A stretch of 16,597 nt of DNA from Thermoplasmata archaeon (lineage in GTDB: Archaea > Thermoplasmatota > Thermoplasmata > Thermoplasmatales > Thermoplasmataceae): NCBI GenBank assembly GCA_021806345.1, contig JAJZXP010000406.1, positions 1 through 16,597 on the forward strand, read 5' to 3'. Below the pieces are notes generated by a model. That model was not told where the DNA came from, ran no database searches, and saw only the letters and a list, made by a program, of their open reading frames with translations. The translations under genes were made by a program, and so were the position numbers. Shown piece after piece: positions 1-7,408 of this stretch. Each line of letters opens with the position of its first letter. Position 1 is the first letter of the stretch.

Positions 1-54
1 CAGATGGATGCACTTCTGGCTAAATTGTCCTATATCGGCAGTGAAATTAATTAG
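1..54 (+). CDS. 3' end of an unidentified protein gene (partial)
   Basis: Frame 1 is open from the first base and ends in TAG at 52-54, giving a 17-residue tail (QMDALLAKLSYIGSEIN). The composition is protein-like, with no rare-codon run, but 17 residues are too few to identify a family. The last base of the stop codon is the first base of the tRNA gene, so the two would be packed without a spacer. A short open stretch can occur by chance, so this rests mainly on position and composition. Confidence 0.4.
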   Translation, partial: QMDALLAKLSYIGSEIN

Positions 55-125
55 GGCCGGTAGATCAGCGGTAGATCGCTTGCTTCGCAAGCAAGAGGGC
101 TCGGGTCCAAATCCCGACCGGTCCA
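54..125 (+). tRNA. tRNA-Ala (anticodon CGC)
   Basis: The cloverleaf folds by eye. The acceptor stem pairs GGGCCGG (54-60) with CCGGTCC (118-124) and has discriminator A125. The D stem is GATC/GATC. The anticodon stem CTTGC/GCAAG closes a seven-base loop TTCGCAA, with CGC as anticodon (reads GCG). The T arm is TCGGG-TCCAAAT-CCCGA. The third acceptor pair is G-T, that is G3:U70, the alanine identity element. The 3' CCA is not encoded and I see no intron. tRNA 3' ends are common integration sites in archaea, and accessory genes follow here. Confidence 0.96.
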
Positions 126-377
126 CTCATATTTTACTTTTATTAAAGCATGTCAGTGAATATCAGTGATTCTATTAGCCGAAGGTCTTTCTTAACTACA
201 TCTTTCTAACAGTGAATTATTATAAAAAGCAGCATATCCACCTACATTTCTCTTCTTTCTTCATAACTCAGGTTTACTATAATTAAAGTATTGCATGTAT
301 TATCAGCTTGTCTAACTGTTGTGCAATTACTGTATTTGCTTAAAATTTTCATTAAATCTATTAATCTAATACTTTTT
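126..377. other. Non-coding stretch after the tRNA; nothing identifiable
   Basis: AT-rich sequence with stops in all six frames. I found no second copy of the tRNA 3' end, no integrase fragment, no strong hairpin and no convincing short ORF. Confidence 0.5.
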
Positions 378-617
378 TATGGTACCACAGGTTATGTTCT
401 CAAGACCATGCACCCGGAGTATCTGTAGCTTCTTCTTGACTATGTGCGACAGTGGGTTGAAAATATCGGGGTAAAATCAATCTTAACAGCAGCTATACCA
501 TTGAGAAATCTGGATTATTTCTGAGATCTTATGGAAACACTACCAGAGAAAATTCTGGAGAAAGCCAGAGAGAATGGTTTCTGTTACCTTTGCCAGAAGG
601 CAGAACATTGTTCATAA
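378..617 (+). pseudogene. Possible gene remnant with two in-frame stops
   Basis: One frame stays protein-like over about 80 codons but is broken by TAG at 426-428 and by a TGA about 30 codons later, before ending in TAA at 615-617. Readable pieces include GYVLKTMHPEYL, then LLDYVRQWVENIGVKSILTA, and a C-terminal part with LPEKILEKARENGFCYLC followed by a further Cys. Amphipathic stretches and a Cys-containing tail are unusual for random AT-rich DNA. I do not recognise the family, no start codon stands out, and the downstream stop lies just before the next ORF. It is best taken as the decayed 3' part of a gene. Confidence 0.35.
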
Positions 618-639
618 AGAAAAATAAAATGTGATAAAA

Positions 640-891
640 ATGGTAAAGTTTCTTTCAATAAACAGGATAATGATTACAGGGACAATCCTTTTCATTATTT
701 CTTTGATAATTATGGCAATTGGTGTACTTTTCCATTCCGACAAAACATTACTTGCATATACGTTCATCTATGGGCTAGGTTTATTTGGCATTTCTGTAAT
801 AACAATATTTGCTGGAGCCTTACTAGGTGTGAGAAGTGGAAAACTTCAGAATAGATTAAATGATATCCAGAATAACACAAAGAAGAAGTGA
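640..891 (+). CDS. Small two-helix membrane protein, function unknown
   Basis: The ORF encodes 83 residues from ATG 640, or 86 from an in-frame GTG at 631. Two hydrophobic segments, about residues 10-31 (rich in Ile, Leu, Met and Phe) and 38-65 (rich in Leu, Gly, Phe and Ile), should each cross the membrane. A Lys/Arg/Asn-rich tail follows and ends in KKK, so the C-terminus is probably cytoplasmic. I chose ATG 640 because a TATA-like TTCATAAAG at 611-619 lies about 25 bases upstream, the spacing of a leaderless archaeal transcript; no Shine-Dalgarno site precedes either start. I do not recognise a family. The neighbours on both sides look decayed, so it could be an orphan survivor or a truncated piece of a larger membrane protein. 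Confidence 0.5.
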   Translation: MVKFLSINRIMITGTILFIISLIIMAIGVLFHSDKTLLAYTFIYGLGLFGISVITIFAGALLGVRSGKLQNRLNDIQNNTKKK

Positions 892-1428
892 AGAAGCCAA
901 TTCTAAAGAGGGCGATTTAAAGTGCCCAATAAGTATCAGTAATTACTGTCTTTTAACCATAGAAAGCATAAAATTTTCACTATCTTTTTTATATCTTATT
1001 GATAAGAAGCAGTGCTCACTTGGTTGTACTGTCCATATCATCAAATGGTATTGGTATTTGGTACGAAAGAAACCAACACAACTTTAGTTTATTGGTTCAT
1101 AATCAAATCACCGGATATACAACGTTTCAAATAACTTATACAAGGGACATTATGTCAAATTTTCTGCACTTCGGAGGATAAAATAAAATCTATAAACAGT
1201 GTAAAGCATGAGCATATTTATAGTAGCAAGCGGCCGATTCGTATGGACTTTATGGGCCGAGTTCCGGTCTAAAGTGATAGAAGAAGGATAGATATCAGCT
1301 CAAAACCTGAGGAAATTTACATTATAATTATAGAAATTGCTAACATACTTTTCTGGTATGTGTTGGAAAAAGGATATTTTTACTTCACAATCAGGTTTGG
1401 GGAAACAAATTAAACGGTTGTGTGCCCT
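892..1428. other. Gene-poor stretch with short overlapping ORFs only
   Basis: Only short ORFs in competing frames are present: a 60-codon ORF with a TTG start at 999-1181, a 75-codon ORF with biased composition at 860-1087, and a 27-codon ORF from ATG 1208 containing FVWTLWAEFRSKVIEEG. None has a Shine-Dalgarno site or a well-spaced TATA box. The protein-like scraps in different frames suggest old genes broken by indels. Confidence 0.35.
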
Positions 1429-1647
1429 ATGTACCTAGAAGGTTGGCATCATTCTCTATCAATTTCAAAAAATAAAGCCTCAGAATACAAGATAAGCGAA
1501 GAACTCCGCATAGACTTCCTGATCAAACATCTCTCTACTAAATTCAACTGAGAGTGGGGATATTATTATTCCAATGCAGTTGACATGCATCACCCACCAA
1601 CTCTGGACATGTATGATTCCACAATCACAATCATATATTTCAGATGA
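1429..1647 (+). pseudogene. Possible gene remnant with an internal TGA
   Basis: From ATG 1429 one frame reads 40 codons (start MYLEGWHHSL, including ASEYKISEELRIDFLIKHL) to TGA at 1549-1551. It then continues in the same frame for 32 more readable codons (EWGYYYSNAVDMHHPP and onward) to TGA at 1645-1647. The uninterrupted protein-like character across the first stop suggests a gene inactivated by a point mutation, with its 5' part lost. I do not recognise the family. The opposite strand between about 1585 and 1705 also carries a 39-codon open frame, so strand and coding status are not certain. Confidence 0.3.
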
Positions 1648-1779
1648 ACAACCTCAGTAAAAGAAAGAACATTTCCGCATAGTTTCATCTGTATCTTTTC
1701 AAAAATGGTCACCAACTATTAATCACATCATGGAAAAAATATGACGCTGTCCTACACAAGATTAAGTATTAGAAACAAA

Positions 1780-1788
1780 TATATTTTA
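1780..1788 (+). promoter_or_regulatory. TATA-like box for the DUF2130 gene
   Basis: TATATTTTA is centred at 1784, 26 bases before the ATG at 1810. This is the spacing expected for a leaderless archaeal transcript, and it is the main reason for choosing ATG 1810 over the alternatives at 1741 and 1861. Confidence 0.4.
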
Positions 1789-1809
1789 GTACATAGATAT
1801 TTTAAATCG

Positions 1810-3051
1810 ATGATGAAAATGGTAAAAACAAACGCTAAGAAAAGAATAGTTGGCAACCAAATGTTGCTGGTTGTGTGCCCTAAATGTGGTCAGGAATTTT
1901 CCCTTACAGATACACTAAAACATGAACTGGAAGATGAATTAGAAAATAGGTTAACGATTGAGACAGAAAAAATAGAGAAAGAAACAGAGGAAAAGGTACG
2001 GAATGAAGAAAGGCAAAAAATTTCAAACGAGTTTAAGGAAAATGAAGGGAAAGTTAAAGACCTTGAAACTAAATTGGATGAGGCTAATAAGAAAGAATTA
2101 GAATTTCTGAAGAAAAGCCGTGACGTTGAACTCAAAGAGAAGGAATTACCTCTTAAGATTGAGCAGGAGGTTGAAGCCAGAAGGAAAGATTGGGAAAAAA
2201 GTATTGAGGAAATTGCTAAGAAGAATTACGAGAATGAAATTTCTCAATTAAAACTTAAAATCGAGCGCCAAAAAAATGAAGTTCAGGAGATGCAGACAAA
2301 GCTAACCCAGGGGTCACAGGAAGCTCAGGGCGAGATTCAGGAGCTTGTGCTTGAGGAAACTCTGCGGTTAGCGTTTCCACATGATTTAATAGAGCCAGTT
2401 CCACGAGGCATTAAGGGGGCTGATGTAATACATACTGTTAGGAACGGTGCCGGAGAGGAAGTTGGAACTATAGTCTGGGAATCCAAGAAAACAAAGAACT
2501 GGTCTGAAAAATGGATTGATAAGCTTATAGGAGACAGGGACTCTGTTAAAGGAGACATTGGCATTTTAATGTCGGAATCCTTACCAAAAGACATTAAGAG
2601 TTTTGACTTGAGGAAGGGTATTGTTATAGCGAATTTTCAACTTATTGATCCAATTGCTCATCTTCTTCGCAGTAACCTGCTTAAACTTTTCGAACTGAAG
2701 AGGGCCAATATTGATCGAACAGAGAAAGAAGGGATTTTGTACAACTTCGTTTTGAGCAATGAATTCAGGAGTTATTTGGAAGGCTCTGCTCTTCCTGTAT
2801 TTAATGCCCTTAGCGATATACAGAAGGAAAAAGCGACAATGGAACGGATTTGGAAAAAGAGAGAAACCCAGTTAACCAATAGTTTACGTAACCTTGTAAA
2901 GCTATATGGAAATATTTCTGGTATTGCTAACCTTCCGGAAATACCTGTTTTTTCCGCGGAATACGATTCACGGAAAGCAATACCTAACAATTTTAGTGCA
3001 ACTCATGGTACAAATGATGTCAAATCTAATGACGGTCCACGGGACGAGTGA
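1810..3051 (+). CDS. DUF2130-family coiled-coil protein with PD-(D/E)XK-like nuclease core
   Basis: The product is 413 residues from ATG 1810. After a short basic N-terminus comes a single Cys pair (C23-P-K-C26, then GQEF) typical of the start of DUF2130 proteins. A long, strongly charged coiled coil follows, about residues 32-180, rich in Glu and Lys. The conserved C-terminal domain carries GAD (D205) and, about 20 residues on, W-E224-S-K226, a D...ExK signature like PD-(D/E)XK nucleases, followed by NWSEKWIDKL. A nuclease role is inferred from this fold signature; the family's biological function is not settled. Only one CxxC is visible, so zinc binding would need a partner or a dimer. The codon usage matches its neighbours. 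ATG 1741 and ATG 1861 are alternative starts, the latter leaving almost no residues before the Cys pair. It appears to be transcribed alone. Confidence 0.82.
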   Translation: MMKMVKTNAKKRIVGNQMLLVVCPKCGQEFSLTDTLKHELEDELENRLTIETEKIEKETEEKVRNEERQKISNEFKENEGKVKDLETKLDEANKKELEFLKKSRDVELKEKELPLKIEQEVEARRKDWEKSIEEIAKKNYENEISQLKLKIERQKNEVQEMQTKLTQGSQEAQGEIQELVLEETLRLAFPHDLIEPVPRGIKGADVIHTVRNGAGEEVGTIVWESKKTKNWSEKWIDKLIGDRDSVKGDIGILMSESLPKDIKSFDLRKGIVIANFQLIDPIAHLLRSNLLKLFELKRANIDRTEKEGILYNFVLSNEFRSYLEGSALPVFNALSDIQKEKATMERIWKKRETQLTNSLRNLVKLYGNISGIANLPEIPVFSAEYDSRKAIPNNFSATHGTNDVKSNDGPRDE

Positions 3052-3059
3052 ACATGTTT

Positions 3060-3108
3060 AACCGGTAACGGTTGCCCAGTTACGTAACTTTCAGCAAAGG
3101 TTAAATAG
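3060..3108 (+). promoter_or_regulatory. Palindromic operator-like cluster plus TATA box before the 60-residue gene
   Basis: AACCG/CGGTT (3060-3064 and 3069-3073, loop GTAA) is followed by the perfect palindrome GTTACGTAAC (3079-3088). GTAAC at 3065-3069 can also pair with GTTAC at 3079-3083. The TATA-like TTAAATAG lies at 3101-3108, about 24 bases before ATG 3128. The palindromes sit just upstream of the TATA box, where an archaeal regulator would bind; alternatively they are a transcription end signal for the gene before. Confidence 0.4.
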
Positions 3109-3127
3109 CACATTCCAATTTTAATAT

Positions 3128-3310
3128 ATGACAAAAAATAATAAAAATGATGGAATACACTTAATGATTATTCCAGCTGAAATTGCAGTACACAGTGGAG
3201 TGGACGACTTGTTAAAGAATAACGGAGTAGGCAACGTTGGAAGAGGTTTAGCACAATTGGGACCGTTAAGTCTTGATGTTGTTTTACATATTGCTTTAGA
3301 AAATGCCTAA
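3128..3310 (+). CDS. Small protein of unknown function (60 residues)
   Basis: A 60-residue soluble protein. A polar N-terminus (MTKNNKND) leads into a compact segment with a hydrophobic stretch (IHLMIIPAEIAVHSG), a Gly/Asn-rich turn (KNNGVGNVGRGLAQLGP) and a hydrophobic C-terminal helix (LSLDVVLHIALENA). I recognise no family. The case that it is real rests on a good TATA box about 24 bases before the ATG, balanced composition, a clean stop, and a palindrome cluster just upstream. There is no Shine-Dalgarno site, which fits leaderless expression. It stands alone, with gene-poor DNA downstream. The size would suit a small regulator or antitoxin, but nothing in the sequence proves either. Confidence 0.5.
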   Translation: MTKNNKNDGIHLMIIPAEIAVHSGVDDLLKNNGVGNVGRGLAQLGPLSLDVVLHIALENA

Positions 3311-3682
3311 TGTTACATAGTTATAGTTAGAAATAACGTTTTATGCCATTAAACCTGTAATTTTAGTAACACAATAAACACTGAATTTTAATAATATATG
3401 CAACACTAAATCCTCTGCATGAAATGCTAGTAACTTTTGCCTATGTAAGAACCAACACTTGGAAAAAGTATAGGAAGTGACGAGAAATATCTAAAGGCCG
3501 AATGAATTGAACAATGATTTTGTCAGGGCACGACGTCAGCTGGAATACTGGGAGATAGGGAGGCGAGAATTGAAGAATCTTGGAGATCATGACTCCCATA
3601 TAATGGTAATTCTGAGCAGGAACTAGGATATGAACAAAGCATATTCTAGGAGTCAATATACAATAATTTATTCCTCAGTCGA
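3311..3682. other. Intergenic stretch without a supported gene
   Basis: No ORF with a plausible start and composition is seen. A 71-codon minus-strand frame at 3441-3656 starts at TTG and has unconvincing composition. On the plus strand a short piece at about 3430-3478 (reading YVRTNTWKKYRK before a stop) could be a remnant, but is too short to assign. Confidence 0.4.
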
Positions 3683-3841
3683 ATGTGTAAGTTAACGTTC
3701 TTCCAGGCCGTTAACGATTTGCACCCCCTTAATCCTGTCGCTTTAATAAAGAAGAGGAGAAGCAGATATAATACACTGAAGTTACAAATATTATTATACT
3801 ATGTACAAATTGTATCAGAAGAATTAAATAAGGGGCTTTGA
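3683..3841 (+). CDS. Possible small basic protein just upstream of the methyltransferase
   Basis: ATG 3683 opens 52 codons ending at TGA 3839-3841, two bases before the ATG chosen for the methyltransferase. The product begins MCKLTFFQAVNDLHP, has a basic patch KKRRSR in the middle and ends EELNKGL. If translated, its stop could couple it to the methyltransferase start. Against it: no Shine-Dalgarno site or clear TATA box precedes ATG 3683, and a TATA-like stretch for the operon (around 3790-3798) lies inside it. I recognise no homologue. It may be chance, or an upstream ORF. Confidence 0.25.
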   Translation: MCKLTFFQAVNDLHPLNPVALIKKRRSRYNTLKLQILLYYVQIVSEELNKGL

Positions 3842-3843
3842 AA

Positions 3844-6800
3844 ATGGAAGAAGATGTTATTATGAAGAAAAATGTATATGACCATATCCTTAAAATTAAA
3901 GATGCAAAAGGTGTTTACGATCTTTTTAGTATTCTTGGATACCCCAAAAATTCAATACTAGACATCTCTTCTAAGAGGAAGAAATCCACATTTGAATTTA
4001 AAAAAGAGGATAATGATAAGATTAAAGAGGTATTCTCTGTGTTGAATCTAGACGAGAAACTTCCCGTATTCCTTTTGGAAACGACGACATTGGCGCCATC
4101 TTTTGTCAGAACTGTTACAAATACGTTCGATAAACAGTATCTTCAATATCTTCTTATTTTTACAGTGAACTATGACGAGATAACCTTTGTTTTCCCGGAT
4201 AAAGAGAAGGCCGAAACTGGAAAAAACAAACTCAAGCTTATTCGGCTTAATGTGAAAATAGAGGACATAAAATCTAAGACAGCTTATTATAGCGTAATAG
4301 AGTCCTTAGCAAACCTCAAATATGTAAATGAAGTCACTTGGAGAGATGTATGGAGAAATTGGAAAAGGGCCTTTAGTGTGGAAAGGGTGACCGAGTCCTT
4401 TTTCGATGGTTACAAGAAAATATTTTTTGACCTGAGAGGGGAAGTTCAAAAACAGAATATCTCAAGTAAGGAATCCCATGAATTTACATTACAGCTTCTA
4501 AATAGGACTATGTTTATTCAATTCATATCAAAAAAAGATTGGCTAGAAAAGCCAATGTTCGTAGCATGGTTATGGTCCACTTACAGAACACTTGGGAAGT
4601 ACAGCACGAATGAGTTTTATGAAAAATGGCTCAAACAAATGTTCTTTAAAGCCTTCAATAATAGGTCAAACGAGATTAAGGAATTACCAGATGAGGTTGT
4701 TAAGGCAATGGCAAATGCTCCGTACCTGAATGGAGGATTGTTTAGAGAAAATCCCCTCGATAAACTAAATATTCTCATAACAGACACTATGTTCAAGCAG
4801 ATTCTTGAATTCTTTGAATCCTACAATTTCACAATAAAAGAAGATATGCCATTAGAATCCGAAGTTGCTGTAGATCCTCAAATGATTGGTTATGTCTATG
4901 AGTCTCTTGCTAATGTTGCTGAAGAAATTTACGATAGAAACGATCTTGGAATATTCTACACTCCAAGAGTCGAAGTAGACTTCATGTGCCGTAGGAGTTT
5001 AGTTGAATACTTGTCCAAATATTTACCCGAATTACCCAAAGAAAAATTTTATCGTATCCTTTTCGATCCTGCCGAAGAAAGAGAGAAAATAGAGGATTGG
5101 TTCACGAAGAATGATCAGTGGCGAAAACTCGAAGATGCTTTGACTAATCTATCAGTTGTTGATCCAGCCTGTGGTTCTGGGGCGTTTCTTGTAGGAATGC
5201 TAAACGTTGTTTCTGACCTTTATAAGCTGATATATAAATACATTAATAGCACATTATCGGACTTTCAATTGAAGGACAGAATCATTCAATACTCTCTATA
5301 CGGAGTAGATGTTATGCCTTGGGCAATTCATGCAGCTGAATTAAGACTATGGCTTCAACTTATAGTAGAAACTGAATTCAAAAAAGAGGATTTGAGACAA
5401 TACCCGCTTTTACCAAATCTAAATCTCAATCTAAGAGTTGGAGATTCTCTAGTTCAGGAAATTGGTGGCATGAGTTTCAATTTACGTACTCATAACTTAA
5501 ATGATGACCTGAAGAGGAAATTGGATGAACTAAAACAGGAGAAAAGAAAGTATTTCGAAAGCTCATCCACCGCTAGGTTTAAGACTCCAGAAGAGGTTAA
5601 GGAAGAAGAATACAGATTATTCGAAGAAATCATTGACGAAAGAGTGAAAAGGCTCAGAATAGATATGCAAGATTATGAAAACAATATAAAAGATGCAAAG
5701 TCTCAAAGAACACTTGTCGGAGAACAGGTAATAGACGAGAAGAAATATAAAGAAAATCAAATAAGGATTGATACAAATAATGATGAAATTGAGAAACTAA
5801 ATGATATTAAGAGTCACCTTAAAGATCCTGAGAAGAGACCTTTTATATGGGACATAGACTTTGCGGAGATTTTTGGAGATAAGGGGGGGTTCGACATTGT
5901 CATTGGGAATCCACCTTATGTGAATTATAAAAAAATCTCGCCCCCGAATAAAGAAAAGAAAGACATTAAAGATTATGACATATCTAATTATAAAGACAAG
6001 CTCCAGGAATCGATTAAGACAAGATTCAGTGTAATAGACAAAATAGATAGAACTAACGATTATTATATTTATTTCTATTTTCATGGACTTAGCCTTCTTA
6101 ACGAAAAGGGAACATTCTGTTTTATAACTTCCAATTCCTGGTTAGATGTTGATTACGGGAAGAACCTGCAGGAATTCCTAATAAAATATGTTCCTATAAT
6201 AGGAATATATGATAGTCCGAAGAAGAGCTTTGCTCATGCAGATGTAAATACAATAATTGCACTTTTTGGCTATCCACAGATAATACAAAGGAGCCTAAAC
6301 GACTGGACTTTTGGACTGAATGGTGGGAATATAAAAATATGGCCAGAGATAGAAAACGTGGCCAAATTTGTAATGTTCAAGAAACCTTTAGAAGAAATAT
6401 TATCGCCCAAGAATCTGATAGCAATAGAGAATATTAAGGTCAAAATAAGAAAGAAAGACTTAATCGGACTAGTACAGAATCTCGTAAATGGAATCGATTA
6501 TAGGGTCTTTCCAATAATGCAAGAGGACCTATTGCAGGACGGATGGGAATATCCAGACCAATTTCAAGGGAAGAGATTTGGTGTAGGTTCATACGAAGGC
6601 AATAAGTGGGGCGGGAGATTTCTAAGAGCCCCAGATGTATACTACGTTGTTTTAGGAAAAGGGAAAGACACATTCCATAAGCTAGAAAGCATCGCTTATG
6701 TCAGGACTGGAGTAAAAGAAGGAGGATATGGGGAATATATTAAATCCAAATCAAAAGTCAAAAACGAGGAACATGATAATTTCATTCCTATACTGAAGAA

Positions 6801-7407
6801 TGTCAAGGAGCAAAATCACCTTCTTATAAAGGACGCGGACTCCTTCATCGTTAAAAACATAGAAAAGTTCAAGAAAGTAGTTGAAAATAGGAAATCACCT
6901 ATCTTATGGTTAGCAGGTAGAGGGTCTACACATAAATGTTACCTAAATCCCAATGGATATACATTTAGTGGGAATCTCATAGGTATAGAGCCAAAATCGT
7001 CTTATATTACAAAATCTCTGGTTGGATATCTCAATTCAACATTATGCATATTGCTTTCAGAAGTAGAAGGACGTAGCAAGGGGATTGGTGGTGCAGCAGA
7101 AGTATTCAGTAAGAGTGACTTAAAGCAACTTGAGGTATTGAATCATGTGAATCTCTCAAATAAAATGCGAGATAATTTCGAACTATTTTTGGTGAGAGAA
7201 GTAAGAACAATTTTCGAAGAGACTGGAATAGACCAAGACAAGTCAATAAGGGAGCAGAAACCCAATCCCCTCCCGGACAGGGCAGAACTTGACAATATTA
7301 TTTTCAATGAATTAGGATTAACCCATGATGAGAGGAAGGAGGTATACTGGTCGGTTTGCGAGTTAGTGAAGCAGAGAATAGACAAAGCCAGAAGTTTGAG
7401 GGATTAA
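3844..7407 (+). CDS. Eco57I-like N6-adenine DNA methyltransferase, BREX/DISARM/type IIG-like
   Basis: A protein of 1187 residues that should methylate adenine in DNA using S-adenosylmethionine. SAM-binding motif I is DPACGSG at residues 440-446 and catalytic motif IV is NPPY at 689-692, the order of gamma-class N6-adenine enzymes. A helical segment with YESLANVAEE and GIFYTP (about 350-375) precedes motif I, as in type IIG enzymes, PglX and DrmMI. A charged coiled-coil insert lies between the motifs (about 550-655). The C-terminal part, with SGNLIGIEP and GYLNST, looks like a target recognition domain. The N-terminal 200 residues show no clear PD-(D/E)XK triad, so I see no nuclease of its own. 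ATG 3844 follows an AGGGG stretch by eight bases; TTG 3838 and ATG 3862 are alternatives. It is the first gene of a four-gene operon, with the next ATG one base after its stop. Confidence 0.9.
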   Translation: MEEDVIMKKNVYDHILKIKDAKGVYDLFSILGYPKNSILDISSKRKKSTFEFKKEDNDKIKEVFSVLNLDEKLPVFLLETTTLAPSFVRTVTNTFDKQYLQYLLIFTVNYDEITFVFPDKEKAETGKNKLKLIRLNVKIEDIKSKTAYYSVIESLANLKYVNEVTWRDVWRNWKRAFSVERVTESFFDGYKKIFFDLRGEVQKQNISSKESHEFTLQLLNRTMFIQFISKKDWLEKPMFVAWLWSTYRTLGKYSTNEFYEKWLKQMFFKAFNNRSNEIKELPDEVVKAMANAPYLNGGLFRENPLDKLNILITDTMFKQILEFFESYNFTIKEDMPLESEVAVDPQMIGYVYESLANVAEEIYDRNDLGIFYTPRVEVDFMCRRSLVEYLSKYLPELPKEKFYRILFDPAEEREKIEDWFTKNDQWRKLEDALTNLSVVDPACGSGAFLVGMLNVVSDLYKLIYKYINSTLSDFQLKDRIIQYSLYGVDVMPWAIHAAELRLWLQLIVETEFKKEDLRQYPLLPNLNLNLRVGDSLVQEIGGMSFNLRTHNLNDDLKRKLDELKQEKRKYFESSSTARFKTPEEVKEEEYRLFEEIIDERVKRLRIDMQDYENNIKDAKSQRTLVGEQVIDEKKYKENQIRIDTNNDEIEKLNDIKSHLKDPEKRPFIWDIDFAEIFGDKGGFDIVIGNPPYVNYKKISPPNKEKKDIKDYDISNYKDKLQESIKTRFSVIDKIDRTNDYYIYFYFHGLSLLNEKGTFCFITSNSWLDVDYGKNLQEFLIKYVPIIGIYDSPKKSFAHADVNTIIALFGYPQIIQRSLNDWTFGLNGGNIKIWPEIENVAKFVMFKKPLEEILSPKNLIAIENIKVKIRKKDLIGLVQNLVNGIDYRVFPIMQEDLLQDGWEYPDQFQGKRFGVGSYEGNKWGGRFLRAPDVYYVVLGKGKDTFHKLESIAYVRTGVKEGGYGEYIKSKSKVKNEEHDNFIPILKNVKEQNHLLIKDADSFIVKNIEKFKKVVENRKSPILWLAGRGSTHKCYLNPNGYTFSGNLIGIEPKSSYITKSLVGYLNSTLCILLSEVEGRSKGIGGAAEVFSKSDLKQLEVLNHVNLSNKMRDNFELFLVREVRTIFEETGIDQDKSIREQKPNPLPDRAELDNIIFNELGLTHDERKEVYWSVCELVKQRIDKARSLRD

Positions 7408-7408
7408 A

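Noticed and set aside
81..125. Attachment-site duplication of the tRNA-Ala 3' end
   Set aside because: I looked for the T-arm and acceptor sequence elsewhere in the window; GGGCCGAGTTCCGGTC near 1254 is only superficially similar and does not align over the tRNA end.
860..1181. Two overlapping plus-strand ORFs (75 and 60 codons)
   Set aside because: They overlap in different frames, the second uses a TTG start, and neither has a Shine-Dalgarno or well-placed TATA box. At most they contain gene scraps.
3441..3656. 71-codon minus-strand ORF
   Set aside because: TTG start, no promoter or ribosome site, and composition rich in Phe/Pro/His typical of chance frames.
5797..6084. 95-codon ORF on the minus strand
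   Set aside because: Opposite the NPPY region of the methyltransferase; Ile/Phe-rich shadow with no start signal.
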